DNA from: Favolaschia claudopus
Taxonomy: Eukaryota; Basidiomycota; Agaricomycetes; Agaricales; Mycenaceae
DNA: 64,000 bases
Direction of reading: 5' to 3'
NCBI GenBank assembly: GCA_037176885.1
Contig: JAWWNJ010000037.1
Coordinates: 62,001-126,000 of the forward strand
Part shown: piece after piece, positions 51,228-62,246 of the stretch
Position numbering within the stretch: the first letter of the stretch is position 1
Layout of the letters: each line of letters begins with the position of its first letter
Notes under the pieces: generated by a model
Database searches by the model: none
What the model was told of the DNA's origin: nothing
Seen by the model: the letters and a program-made list of their open reading frames with translations, nothing else
Translations under genes and position numbers: made by a program

Positions 51228-52686
51228 GGTAGGTTGTGGTGGTCGGGAAGAAAGAAGAGAGGTGGCAGGCAAGACCCGAAACGTCCCGCACTGCCATGCC
51301 ATCTCTTCCCCGCACGCCAACCCCATCATTATCCGCGATAATCGTCATGCTCGGCCCGTCCTCCCGATCGCATGTGAAATCTGATTTCTGATGATTCCAT
51401 TCCCCCGCAATTCCTCGACCATTGGCATCTTCCGCTTATCCAGACCAGGCTAGTACAAATCCAGCAGCCTTACTGTTTACAACACCCAATCCAGCCATAC
51501 CCAGCTCAGAACCCCGTGTATTCTTACCCCAAAATCACCGGTACTAGCCCCCACCGCGACCATTTAATTTTTGCTCCGATTCCTCCACAACCCCGCAACG
51601 ACGACGGAGAACAAACGTTGGCTCCGGCACGAAAAAAATAGGTACCCGATTCTTGATGCCATGTGTTTCTTGTCCACTCAACTTTTTTGTTGCGTCAGGG
51701 CTCGATCGCTTGAATCACAGAGATAAAGAGATAAATGGTTCGGAAATTGTCGGAACATAGCCGATCTGACCCCTTTGAGCTGCAAAATCCATGTGAAAAA
51801 GAGATCGCCCATACGTGTCCATAGGCAACACAGATTCGTTTCGTTTCGGGTAATACCGTCGGTGATTGTCTCGTTCTAAGCCCTCGGACTAAGTACTGAC
51901 GGCAGTTTTTTTTTTTTGTTTCGACGGACCTTGAGACAGAAAAGTCTCAGACATTGAAACAGAATAGAACAGAATGGCTTTCAGGAGTACCATGGATACA
52001 GACGAACACGAACGGCGTGGGGAAAACTCAAAAGCAACTAGCGGAGTAGAAATTGCGACATCTGAGATGGATCTGAGATAATTTTTCGCAAAAAAAACAG
52101 AGATCGGTGATTTCAGGACGGGGTCGCGGTACCTTCCGCCGCCTTGGCGAAGATGTATCCTTCGCATCGTTTCAGGGCACAAAGAGTGAGACCAGACTCA
52201 TTGTCTCCTCAAGTCCGGACAGCACTGAGCAGGCCTCGAGCGAGCGAGTGTTATGAGACATTCCGGTCACCATGGATTTGCTCGGTGAACCGGTAACACA
52301 GGGAACACGGATACCTCGAAAAATATATAACCGTCTGTAAGCGTGTTCCTTTGCCGTAAAAGGTTCAGTGTTGAACCAGGAAAATTGAACCGTGGGAACA
52401 CATTGATGGGAACTCTCGTACTGGCGCCTTTCGAAACTTTTTCTTTGTCGCGCACCTCTCCGATCTTCTCTCGTGCGCTGACCGAAGCACCGCCTGAACT
52501 AGAGCTTGGGAGATAAAAATGAATCGGGATCGAGTGCCAGTGCCAGTGGCATCAATAGAATCACAATGTGTTGATTGAACAAGGGTCCCCTACGGATTCG
52601 TCCCAAGTACATTCTCAGTTATAGTATACGAAGCAATATTCACAGCCCAAGACATAAGGGATCTACGTATGAGGTCGTATAGATAA
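51228..52686. other. long upstream region of Cre1, no gene seen
   Basis: The longest gap in the window, 1.46 kb, lies upstream of Cre1 and downstream of the dehydrogenase stop. A 97-residue frame at 51889-52182 matches nothing. The Cre1-proximal 300 bases contain several SYGGRG-type sites. Confidence 0.55.
51308..51596 (-). promoter_or_regulatory. cluster of candidate Cre1-binding sites upstream of cre1
   Basis: Five matches to SYGGRG (shown as their plus-strand complement): CCCCGC at 51308 and 51403, CCCCAC at 51549, CTCCAC at 51583 and CCCCGC at 51591. By chance about one is expected in 290 bases at even base composition. Autoregulation is known for CreA-type factors, but binding here is untested. 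Confidence 0.4.
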
Positions 52687-53646
52687 TTACCAGGCATTCT
52701 CTCCATCCTTGTTGAAGAAAATCCCCGTCTTCCCTTCCTTCTCCAACGCCGCTTTCACAATAACTTTACACCCATCCACAGGCGACATAGTCCCAGCATA
52801 ATTATTCAAATTTGTCGCATTATATCCTGGAAAATCAAATCATATGTTAATTTCGATCTCCCCCCGAAGTTGTACGCGACATACCAGGGCATATACAAAC
52901 AACCCTCACCCCACTCCCTCTCTCCTCCTCCTGCATCGCCCACTGCACGGTAAGCATGTTAAGTGCAGCCTTCGAAGATGCATAGGCAGGAAACAGCGGG
53001 CGTGGCAGCGGACGCTTGGGATATGAAGCCATCGAGCCGAGACCGCTGGAGATGTTGAGGATGGCTGCTCCGCCCTTGTTGAGGTTGAGGAGGGGACGGA
53101 AAGCCTCTGTCAGGGCGACGGTGCCGAAGACGTTGACTGCGTAGGTGTCTTCGAAGGAGTGCACGAATATCGCGGCACTGTAGGAAAATAATTGATAGAT
53201 AATTGATATGGATGGCTATGTGAGCAAGACTGAATTTAGACTTACTTGTTAATCAAAACATCCAACCCCGAAACTCCTCTCTCCTTCAAAGTCTCCGAAA
53301 CGAGCGTATGCGCCGCCGCGATAGATGCTTTATCGGTGATGTCCAGCTGCACCGGGATGACCGCCGATGAGGAGTGCACGTCCGAAGCGAATTTAGACAA
53401 CGCTTCTTGGGCTGCGGCGAGTTTTCTGGATCCTAGATTCAACATCTGTATCAGACTCGGGACCTGTTTCTTATGTTAATAAATTCACCCATGAAGACTA
53501 AGATATCGGGCGTAGATGCGAGTTGATGGACGGTATGCATACCCAAGCCTGAAGATAAATCCGACGGTAAGGAAATGGTACAATGGGGAAAATAAACGTC
53601 TCAATGCACCTTGGTTCGCTCCAGTAACAAAAATTGTACGAGGCAT
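52687..53646 (-). CDS. short-chain dehydrogenase/reductase (SDR)
   Basis: About 240 residues from five or so exons. It has the Rossmann motif in MPRTIFVTGANQ joined to GLG, the GSRK after beta-2, the Asp in VQLDITD, ISSGLGSMASYP, the active-site YASSK (Tyr and Lys), and VCICPG. This is the classical SDR layout. The start at 53646 is the first Met in frame with TGANQ. NADPH is the likely cofactor (Ser-Arg-Lys after beta-2). The substrate is unknown. Confidence 0.85.
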
Positions 53647-54339
53647 CTCAGTTGACCTTAACGCGTGCAAGTTGGAGGAAGGCGGGTGACGAATGACTCG
53701 TACTGGGAACTGCTGGAACCCTTATACGGCGATGCAGCATCCTGCCGTGAATTACGCGTCCCAGCCGCCTCGGTTCGCTTTCCGAGTTGTATAGACCAGG
53801 TCATCCCACCTTACTTACTTGGATTCGAAACCGTGAGAAAAACATGGACGAAAAAGGAAGAAAGGAGCGAACTTTGGCGATCTCCATCCCTCCTTATACT
53901 TACTTGGCTTCAGTATTTTGTGGGAAAACATGAGAGGAAAAGGAAAAAGGTAGCGAGCTTTCAAAATTTCAATGGCGATCTAAGTTGAATTATTGAAGCG
54001 GCACCATGGCCTGGCATGGAAAGATGCGTACATCCGAGCAACATTGAACATCCGAGTTGGCAGTTGTCCGAGTCAGGGTGCAGTGTGCACCGCGCCATAT
54101 TCATAATCGATTGCCACTGGCGGTGGAACTTGAAGCGAAAGCTAAAATCCATACACTCCAGGCTACCCGCGTAGAGAACAAAACAGATCTGGGGAGGAAA
54201 ACGAAACAATCGGCGGAGCCCCGCAGGCCGCCGCTTGAAATGACTATGAAATATTTTTGTCCTGGTTGGATTGAAATTTATCTTTGAAGCATATCGCAGA
54301 GTTTCTAAGAGTGCGCTGCTGCCAAAGAGGGGTGACTAT
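53647..54339. other. intergenic, no gene seen
   Basis: It lies between the dehydrogenase start and the stop of F-box copy D on the same strand. It should hold the dehydrogenase promoter and a 3' untranslated region. Confidence 0.5.
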
Positions 54340-55893
54340 CTACGTGTAGTACATCGGTTCCCATAGATATGGCTGTACACCATGGAAAGGATCGAATTCC
54401 CATTGTTTTTGCCAGTGTGGGTAAAATTCAACTCGGAGCCCATCCGCAATGAAAGCCTGGAGTTCGGGCATGACGTCGACCTTCTTGTCTCTCGCAAACC
54501 GAACCTTCAGCCGTTCAAGAGGCGTAGTCGTGGCCATTCGCCCTTGGACCAGTTTCAACACATCTTCGCCTGACAAAGCAGCCATGTCGATCTCCAAATC
54601 CGTCATCAGCGGGCATAAATTATGTGGGGCTTGGAAGAGTTTGATGTACGAGTTGTCCACTCCCACAGTATGGAAATCATCACCAAATATGTGAAGATGC
54701 GAGATGGAAGGAAAACATCGCAACAGCTCTTCGAATGCATTGCCAGTGAAGGAGTTGGTTTCCAGAACTAGCAGAAGCCGAGGGTCTTTGGCATTGACAG
54801 CTGTGGCACCGATCTGGAGATAACGCAGATTCGGAGTTACCAGATGTGAAATCCACTCTTCGAATACGATCCTAGTGAGGGTGAGAGTACGAATGTGGGG
54901 CAGTACGATCGGGGTGGACGATGAAAAAGTTCGGGCTCCGCCGTATGCGGGATCGTGAAATATTTGGAGGTGGCAGAAGACTAGGTTGGACGCCCTGCGC
55001 AGCAGATCAAGTGCGTCGTCGAGAGCTAAACCTCCTTCGAGCCCTACCCCTGGTGTAAAGCACTCTTCGCACTCCAGCCGGAGTCGAGTGAGCTGCTTCC
55101 AGTTAATTGGTAGTGAGAGCGGAGCAACACCCTGGGCATAGAGCGATATCTGTTCCAGAGTGGACGCCTGCAATGGATTTTCCGCTTCTCCGTCCAGAAT
55201 TCGACCATCATGACAGGTAAGCACGATACTGCGCAAAAGCGGCAAATTCTGGGGACGGAGCTGCAAAAAAGGCAGCATCGATTGGGAATCACCAATCACT
55301 CCCAAGTGGCGTAAGCGGCCAGAGACCGAGAGTAATTGCGAAACAAGGCTTCGGTCCGTGGAGATCTCTTCTGCGTTATGGTCCGCGAGGAGGGCAAGAG
55401 CAACAGAGAGCGAACACGCGGCGGAGCGTTTTAGCCATGCTTCGACGACAGTTTCTAGCTTTGCAAGAATCGCGGGGGGACAACCGGACTGCCATGGAAT
55501 GTTAATCGAGCTCCAAAGGGCAGGAGTAGAATATGCGACAGCTCTCCAATGCCTGCAGATGCCACGACCTAGCAATAAAGGCGCTTCGGACTCGTCGATG
55601 AGGGCTTCGTGTTTCGAAGGGAGGCAAGTGAGAAAAATTTCCGTAAGAATATCGATGGGAAGGAGTCGCATCGGAGAAATGAGAGCTCTGTGGGCGTCGA
55701 TTGGTTTTTTTAGTGCTTCGCGCTTTTCCTTTAGCTGCATGAGAGCGTTTTCCATAGCCTCGATCTCAGCGTCTAAGCTAGCTAGATCATCTTCAGGACC
55801 TGCGAGAAGGGAGCGAATCTCGAGGACCTCGGCATCTGAGGGGACGTAGTTGGTGTTCAGTCGAGCCGCGAAAGGAGATTCTTGAAGGGACAT
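54340..55893 (-). CDS. F-box protein with N-terminal coiled coil, copy D
   Basis: Single exon. The ORF is open from 55953, but the start at 55893 (MSLQESPFAARLNTNYVPSD) matches the starts of copies A and C, giving 517 residues. Layout is the same: an N-terminal charged helix (AEIEAMENALMQLKEKREAL), an F-box-like domain (ISPMRLLPIDILTEIFLTCL), then LLLGRGICRHWRAVAYSTPA with one extra Gly relative to the others, and leucine-rich repeats. It is closer to copy A than copy B is, but less close than copy C. It appears intact. Confidence 0.85.
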   Translation of the reverse strand: MSLQESPFAARLNTNYVPSDAEVLEIRSLLAGPEDDLASLDAEIEAMENALMQLKEKREALKKPIDAHRALISPMRLLPIDILTEIFLTCLPSKHEALIDESEAPLLLGRGICRHWRAVAYSTPALWSSINIPWQSGCPPAILAKLETVVEAWLKRSAACSLSVALALLADHNAEEISTDRSLVSQLLSVSGRLRHLGVIGDSQSMLPFLQLRPQNLPLLRSIVLTCHDGRILDGEAENPLQASTLEQISLYAQGVAPLSLPINWKQLTRLRLECEECFTPGVGLEGGLALDDALDLLRRASNLVFCHLQIFHDPAYGGARTFSSSTPIVLPHIRTLTLTRIVFEEWISHLVTPNLRYLQIGATAVNAKDPRLLLVLETNSFTGNAFEELLRCFPSISHLHIFGDDFHTVGVDNSYIKLFQAPHNLCPLMTDLEIDMAALSGEDVLKLVQGRMATTTPLERLKVRFARDKKVDVMPELQAFIADGLRVEFYPHWQKQWEFDPFHGVQPYLWEPMYYT

Positions 55894-56001
55894 GGGCGTT
55901 GAAGTGTCACACATCGTCACGGGCCCGAACTGGAGAAGCAAATTTTGACACAATTTTTTACAGGTGGTACAGTATTCGAAATTGCACGGAATCGCATTCA
56001 G

Positions 56002-57030
56002 CTACCGGTGGTAGTTGTCCAAGGGAGCCTCATGTTCAATGACCTTCCAAATCTCATCAATCTTGGCTTTTGCCGCCTCACCCACCGATCCACCTTTGAG
56101 CCATGCCAGCGTCTCCGCGATCTGCGAGTGCTTCGTCGCACCGAAGATGACCGCGTCGCCATACTTCGCATCCAGGACAGAATCAAAAGCCACCCAACGG
56201 TACGCGAGCTCGCCCCGGCTGCATCCGGCCAAACTAGCCGCCTCGCCCCAAAGATCCAACGCTTGGTAGTAAATGGGTTTGTTGTACATGCCCCCATACA
56301 ATGTCGTCTCTCCGTCGCTTCCCTTGGCGAAGCGCCCCGCTGCCGCTTTCCCTTCGCGCAGCTGCTCGGAGGTCTTGGTGAGCAAGCCGCCGGCGATGGG
56401 GCTGTAGACGTAGAGAGCGAGGCCGAGTTTACGAAGGGTTGGCACGAGCTCAGTCTCCTGCTTGCGAGTCACGGCGCTGTAGTTCGCCTGGTAGACGGTG
56501 GGCAATGGATATCCCTTCTCTTTGCAGATATCGTAGATGCGCTGGACGTCTGCCGCTTTGTAGTTGCTGACGCCGAAGCGTTTGAAGTAGCCCGCCTTGT
56601 ACGCGTCGTTGATGCCTCTGAGCTGATCCTCAAGGTCGAGGGATGGATCCGGTGCGTGGAGGTAGAATATGTCGACCTGGAATATTTGAGACAAAAGGCA
56701 CGCACGGGAAGGGCTCGAACTACTCACACTCTTTACACCAAGACGCTCAAGCGATTCCTTTGCATGCTGCAGGATGCCATCGCCGGTGCTGGTGCCGGGA
56801 CCAAAGCCTCCCGGAGTCTTCGTATCGATAGTAAACCGTTTTCCTGCCCCAGTTTTGCCCAGCCATTCCTCCGAGACGCCGTAAATGCGGGCGGTATCGA
56901 TGGTGCTACACCCTCCCTCCTCCAACAACTTGAATACCTTCTCGATGCTCTCCTCGTCGGGAAAAGGCATGCCAGGGCCCAGAGGGAAGGCACCGAAGAC
57001 AGCCTTGACGATATTCCGAGTCGTAGTCAT
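56002..57030 (-). CDS. aldo-keto reductase, AKR7 type, copy 2
   Basis: Homologous to the genes at 5344 and 57381. Asp and Tyr are in IDTARIYG, Lys in IDTKTPGG, His in FYLHAPD; the end is EHEAPLDNYHR. The frame is open across the whole span because the intron (56677-56727, 51 bases, gtgagt...ttccag) is a multiple of three and has no stop. Position and the two paralogs show it is an intron. With it removed the protein has 325 residues. Retention would add 17 residues just before the catalytic-His strand. It lies in tandem with copy 3, 350 bases apart. Confidence 0.92.
   Translation of the reverse strand: MTTTRNIVKAVFGAFPLGPGMPFPDEESIEKVFKLLEEGGCSTIDTARIYGVSEEWLGKTGAGKRFTIDTKTPGGFGPGTSTGDGILQHAKESLERLGVKSVSSSSPSRACLLSQIFQVDIFYLHAPDPSLDLEDQLRGINDAYKAGYFKRFGVSNYKAADVQRIYDICKEKGYPLPTVYQANYSAVTRKQETELVPTLRKLGLALYVYSPIAGGLLTKTSEQLREGKAAAGRFAKGSDGETTLYGGMYNKPIYYQALDLWGEAASLAGCSRGELAYRWVAFDSVLDAKYGDAVIFGATKHSQIAETLAWLKGGSVGEAAKAKIDEIWKVIEHEAPLDNYHR
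56677..56727 (-). other. stopless 51-base intron in AKR7 copy 2
   Basis: It starts gtgagt and ends ttccag on the minus strand, at the position where both paralogs have their only intron. It contains no in-frame stop and is 3n long. Confidence 0.75.
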
Positions 57031-57380
57031 AGCGCAAGATCGAGTTGGTTGGAACGAGGAGAATCGGTGTGAACAGAAAAGCGGCGACTGGTGTTGCTTA
57101 TCAAGTGTGATCTGGAAGGTTGCAAACAGATCGCAATCGCAGTTTCAATTTGTATCTTCGGCGGGTGCTCAATGACTCAGCCGCCAAATCCATTCGCTGT
57201 TCGGAGCAACCTGGAGCAGCTGAGCTTGTGGTCAAAACGCGGATACAGAATCATCAATTAATCATTGATTAATGATCTAATCATTGATGCTATTCGAAAT
57301 CCCAATTCGGAAAATTCAACCTCAACCCGATGCAATCGTTTGATCCATGGTATGATACTAAACAGTGCTCGATACAGTGA
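57031..57380. other. AKR tandem spacer with AT-rich repeated motif
   Basis: Spacer between AKR7 copies 2 and 3, holding the promoter of copy 2. Around 57252-57288 the motif TAATCATTGAT occurs twice 20 bases apart, with related partly palindromic sequence. Confidence 0.55.
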
Positions 57381-58411
57381 TTACTTGTTATAATTGTCCA
57401 GAGGAGCTTCATGCTCAATGACTTTCCAAATCTCATCAATCTTCGTCTTCGCAGCGTCCCCCACCGACCCGGCTTTCAGCCACGCCAGCGTTTCCGGAAT
57501 CTGCGCGTGCTTACTGGCACCAAAAATGACCGCGTCGCCGTACTTGTTATCCAAAACCGAATCAAAAGCCACCCAGCGATAAGCAAGCTCTCCCTTGCTG
57601 CACCCCGCCATCGTCGCCGCCTCGCCCCACAAATCCAACGCCGTGTAATAGCTCGGCTTGTTGTACAGACCGCCATACAAGGGCTCGAACGCGTCTCCCT
57701 TGGCGAAGCGCCCCGCGTCCTCTTTGCGGCCGCTGCGCAGCTGCTCAGAGGTTTTGACGAGGAAGCCGCCGGCGATAGGGCTGTAGGCGTAGATCGCGAT
57801 GCCGAGTTTGCGGAGGATGGGGACGAGCTCGGTTTCGAGCTTGCGCGCTACGGCGCTGTAGTTGGCTTGGTAGACGGTGGGTAAAGGGTAACCCTTTTCT
57901 TTGCAGATGTCGTAGACGCGCTGGACGTCCGCTGCTATGAAATTGCTCAGTCCGAAGCGCTTGAAGTACCCCGCTTTGTACGCCTCGTTGATGCCCTTGA
58001 GTTGGTCTTCTAAATCCAACGAAGCGTCCGGAGCGTGAATGTAGTAGATGTCGAGCTGTCGGGCGCCAGATGAGAAATCAAACGCGTGCGCGAACCGACA
58101 AAATAACTTACGCTCTTCACGTCGAGAAGTTGCACCGATTCCTTCGCAAATTGAAGGATATTGTCTCCTGTACTACTACCGGGAATAAAGCCGCCAGGAG
58201 CCTTCGTGTCGATGGTGAACCGTTTCCCCGCACCAGTCTTTCCCAGCCATTCCTCCGAGTTGGTGTAGAAACGAGCGGTATCGATGGTGTCACAACCGCC
58301 TTCCTCGAGCAGTTTGTACGCTTTCTCGATGCTCTCCTCGTCAGGAAAATATTTGCCAGCGCCTACAGGGAAGCCACCGAAGACAGCTTTGATGAGATTC
58401 GTGGTACTCAT
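57381..58411 (-). CDS. aldo-keto reductase, AKR7 type, copy 3
   Basis: Two exons (start 58411, MSTTNLIKAVFGG; intron near 58055-58110, before LDIYYIHAPD) give about 323 residues. Asp is in IDTARFYTNS, with FY in place of IY and the Gly after Tyr replaced by Thr. Lys is in IDTKAPGG, His in YYIHAPD. It ends EHEAPLDNYNK. Also ANYSAVARKLET in place of the ARKQET/TRKQET of the others. The conserved catalytic residues argue for an active enzyme. The changed residues near the active Tyr may shift substrate range. Confidence 0.92.
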
Positions 58412-59341
58412 ACTCGGAGTTGGGTACGATGTGAAGATATTGATATAAAAACAAAAGATATTGGATGGCTTTTATATTGTGGTTGGCCGCATCTTGGTAC
58501 AATTCGTAAGCCATTGCGAGGTGGACGTCCGTTTCTTCTGGTATTAGTACGTGCTGAGAAAGCAATCGGAAAGCAAAGAAGTTGTTGAATCGGTAGAGTA
58601 GGTATCCATATGACCGCGCACTAATGACGTTTCGGAAGCCGCCGGAATCCATTTTTTTTTCGAACGGAACGAGCCATTATCATTTGAAGCTGTTGTCAAG
58701 AGTACCGTAGATCAACGAAGTCAAGTCACACTATGAGACAGACGCGGTGACAGATTTTCTGCCCCAATTTTCAAGGCAAGAATAAGGGATTCAGTCAGAA
58801 CAGAGAACAGCCCACTTAACAGTCTCCGAAGCTAGAGACAGTCGCATTGAAGACCTACATCAACACATCGGACAACCGAATGGACAGAATCTGGCCGAAA
58901 ACAACGGTAAAGATAAGTAATATCAACAGCCTACGCAGATTTTCGCAGTTGTTGAAGCGGGGCCTAGAAAAATGTAGTTGCGTGGCGCTTCAAGGTGAAG
59001 AAAGGTAAGCCTGAGTGTTGGCGGCAAGATCAAGCTCCCTCAGTCGTTGCCAGATGCAGCGGGCGGTGGGAGCAATCTCAGGCTTCAGCGAGCGCAGTCG
59101 ACGTTGACAATGACATTCAGACTCAGAGAAACTTACGTGACCGTGACATTGCGGCGTAACACACTGGCACAGACTGGCACTTGAACCGTACGCCCACCGT
59201 TGCCCACCAATTACGCGTGGGCCCACCGGCTACAGACTATATTTTGGTGAATTTAGACTATCAAGAACAAGAATTCTCGCCAGACTCCCCTACTTTGTAA
59301 CCGAGAAAACCGGGTCCAGTGGCACTTCTTCTGCAGCAAAC
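58412..59341. other. divergent intergenic region
   Basis: It lies between AKR7 copy 3 (-) and the thioesterase (+) and holds both promoters. No gene was recognised. Confidence 0.5.
58469..58476 (-). promoter_or_regulatory. TATA-like box of AKR7 copy 3
   Basis: TATAAAAG on the minus strand, about 58 bases upstream of the ATG at 58411. Confidence 0.45.
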
Positions 59342-59356
59342 TTGAAAGGTTTCAAG

Positions 59357-60581
59357 ATGGCACCTCTAGGAAAGGCTCTGAATGCTATTAGTCGCGACGG
59401 TGACAAGGCTATTACGACTGGCAACACTGTATTCTCTGGGGACATCGATTCTGACTGGCGAATCGGCAAGTGCGTGGACGACGCTATTGCAGCAATTTTC
59501 ATAATCTCAAGGTCTTGTTGCTCAGTGTACCAAACGGAGGTCACTTACGTCTCATCGAGACGCGTTCCGTTCTAATCTGAACTCGCTCAGGCTACGTGCT
59601 GGCTCTCATACTCGAATCTTGTATCAGACACCAAGCGTCTACTTCTCACCGCGACCCCATCCACGTCTCGGCGCATTTTCTGCAAGCCACGTCCATTGCA
59701 CCCTTTGAAGTTCATGTAAAAACGCTGAAAAGTGGACGCGGGTTCACCAACGTCATTGCGGATCTCATTCAGCAGGTACGTATCTCGGTTTCATTTGAGC
59801 CTCCGAATACTTAAAGTGTTGTAGAACCGCACCAGGATTACCACCCACCTCATCTTCTGCACCCTCGAAGCACCCCGTCTCCTTCTCCCGCCCTCAACGT
59901 ATGCTCGACGACTGCCTCTGTACCTCCATCCCTCCGTCGCCGAGCCATCCACCATGGTCGGGGTATGGAAATTCAGCCAACACATGAAATGGTCCATCGA
60001 CCCGCACCTCCGTACACAGAATCGCCAGGACAGCCCGACACGCACCTCTTCCACTACTGTCGGCGGCGGGGGTGTCGTCTGGGGCGCGTGGCTCACGCTT
60101 GCTGACCCCGCCGAACGCATCACCCCTGCGTCGATTGCCTTTCTTGCGGACACTTTTGTCAATATGCCGTTTCTCGTGCCAAAGGAGGAGCGCGGTGGGG
60201 TTGCTGTGGGGGATTCGTGCGTACTTATATTTTTCTTTGCTCGTGTATGCTTATCTATATTCGACTCGTAGCTGGTACCCAACCATGACCCTCAGCATCG
60301 AATTCAAAGCACCCATACCCGCACCCTCGGAACGCCACGCGGCGCGCACGGTGGGGCTGTACTGCAAGCAGACGTTTTGGGGCGAGCCGCAGGGACGACA
60401 CGATCCGTATGTCGAGGTGTGGACGGCGCCGGCGGAGTTGGGTGAGGCGGGGGAAGTGAAGGATGGGTGGCGGGAGGATCAAGTCTGTCTGGCGACGGCA
60501 ACGCAGATGGCGTTGGTGATTCCTATGGAGGTGAATAAGGGGAGGGCGAAGTACGATGCGCCGGCGAAGGGTAAATTGTAG
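59357..60581 (+). CDS. TesB-like hot-dog thioesterase (thioesterase superfamily)
   Basis: Spliced exons give roughly 330 residues with a double hot-dog layout. The first half has GDIDSDWRIGNVPNGGYVLAL (made by a 14-base exon at 59526-59539), PIHVSAHFLQAT and GRGFTNVIADLIQQ. The second half has SIAFLADTFVNMPF, WYPTMTLSIEFKAP and LATATQMALVIP. This pattern fits the TesB/acyl-CoA thioesterase-like family of fungi; the acyl-CoA substrate is inferred only. The start is at 59357 (MAPLGKALNA); an ATG at 59342 would add five residues. It is divergent from AKR7 copy 3. Confidence 0.8.
59526..59539 (+). other. 14-base micro-exon of the thioesterase gene
   Basis: TGTACCAAACGGAG between acceptor gctcag and donor gtcact. 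Joining ATCGGCAA, this exon and GCTACGTGC gives IGNVPNGGYVLAL, a conserved motif of the family. Skipping it breaks the frame. Confidence 0.75.
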
Positions 60582-61113
60582 AGGTGTGTTTGTTTCCTTC
60601 GAGGTCGAGATATTGGGCAGTATGATTGTTACCTACAGTTGGATGTGTGAATAGATTGTGTATACTTCGACTCTCCGCGCCCACGCCTTCTTTCACCTTC
60701 ATTCACACCTATTCACACATGATATTCACCCCTCGGAAGCACTTCGGCTTCCCACTTTCAGGATGCCTTGACAACTTGGCATGCTTCAAACTTGCCTGGC
60801 TGCTGGCAGGGGTAAAACCGCTTGGAACTGACACTGAAAAGACCTAAAAAAATGAGAGAAAAAACAGCGTGAATGGAACTGATTGCAGTAGAATCTGGCG
60901 GCCTGGTACCATGCGTCCTGTTGTAAACTCGCCCATGAGATTTTGAAATTTTCGCAAAATTTGCCGTTTCAGGCACGTAATCTTACGTGACATGTCACAC
61001 CGGCTTTCACCAAGTCTTTCCCTCCTCCTTGTCGTCCGAGTCCTCTCGCCTCGCCTCGCCCCCTCTTCCCCTCCCCCACCCAACCACCCACCACCTCGCA
61101 CACCCTGCACAAA
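60582..61113. other. intergenic, no gene seen
   Basis: Contains the end of the thioesterase transcript and a C/T-rich promoter stretch before the ATG at 61114. No gene was recognised. Confidence 0.55.
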
Positions 61114-62246
61114 ATGTCCACCGTCTTCTTCAAGATCTGGTCAGCCTTCCTCCTTTCCATGGTTACAGTATTTTGATCATATTGCACAAAAACATAGGGC
61201 AATCCTCCTCCTCGCCATCCCCTTCGTCTCCGCCCTCGACATCATAGAGCTCAAAGGCAATGCCGTCTCCGGCGGGCAGATGACCGTTACGTGGAGGACC
61301 TCCAACTCGGACCCCACCGGCGCGTTTAGTATTGTGCTTTTCCATGATTCGTTCGTGCGTATCCTTTCTTTTCCTTTTCTGCGTAGTTCTACGATGGCTC
61401 ACGGGTGGAATGAAGCACGACCAATTTGCGGTTGCGACGAATGTGGATGCGTCGGGGCTGAGCAAGGATTTCGTGATTCCTATCGTTCCGGCTGGGTGAG
61501 TTGTTTTTCATTTCGGTATGTGTGTGGGTCCATTAGGACGATTTGGCTTGGGGGCGGCTTCCTGTGTCGGTCTTTGGGATGGGTACAGTCTAGAGACGTC
61601 CAGAGTCGGCTGGCATGTGGGTCGAGCTGAAGCTCGAGCTCCGTGATTTTTTGGTTCGAGTTGAGAGCCGAGTTTTCTTGACCAGATTGAACTGTGTACG
61701 GCGCATACGTACCAGGAGGAGTTTCGACTCTGAATCTCATTCAAGCTTCTTCGGGGACCGACTTTGCTTGATAGCTTTGACTCTCTTCTCTTGGAATGTA
61801 TACTGATTTGTTTTTTCTTCGCTCACAGGGATAACTACTTCATCCAATTTATCGACATCTTCAACGTCAACGACGTCTTCTCGACTAGCAACTCCTTCTC
61901 TATCGGCGCCGAGTCTGCTACCCAATCCGTGACTGTCCACGAGAGCTCCATTAAGACCTCGTCGACCACGTCGGCAAGCCTCACTTCGAGCAGCAGCTCG
62001 ACCGGAAGCGCGCCTTCGTGAGTCCTCTCGTCTGCCTTTTCAGCACAATCTCAATTCCATATCATCTGCCACAGCGCACCCAGCGGCGGCAGCCCTTCCA
62101 GCCCCACGTCTGCCCCGCCCAGCGCAAGCTCCCCCTCTGCGTCCGCCCCTGCCGCCACTGGCGCTGCCCTCCCCACACACTCTGCCTCCCTCACCGGTGC
62201 GCTTGCAGTCGCCCTTGGCGTCGCACTCGGCGCCTTTGCCTTGTAA
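61114..62246 (+). CDS. Ser/Thr-rich GPI-anchored surface protein (Kre9/Knh1-like N-terminal domain)
   Basis: The start (MSTVFFKIW, ATG at 61114) joins across an intron to AILLLAIPFVSALDII, a signal peptide. Next comes a small beta domain of the Kre9/Knh1-like type: LKGNAVSGGQMTVTWRTSN, FSIVLFHDSF joined to HDQFAVATNVDASGL, then NYFIQFIDIFNVNDVF. A long Ser/Thr/Ala/Pro-rich stalk follows and a hydrophobic end (LTGALAVALGVALGAFAL), a GPI-attachment signal. About 230 residues. One intron of over 330 bases lies between 61494 and 61830. Such proteins sit in the cell wall or plasma membrane. Role unknown beyond wall association. Confidence 0.75.

Noticed and set aside
52687..60581. Dehydrogenase, AKR genes and thioesterase as a biosynthetic cluster
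   Set aside because: No backbone enzyme (polyketide synthase, peptide synthetase, terpene synthase) or transporter; orientations are mixed and the genes look like general metabolism.
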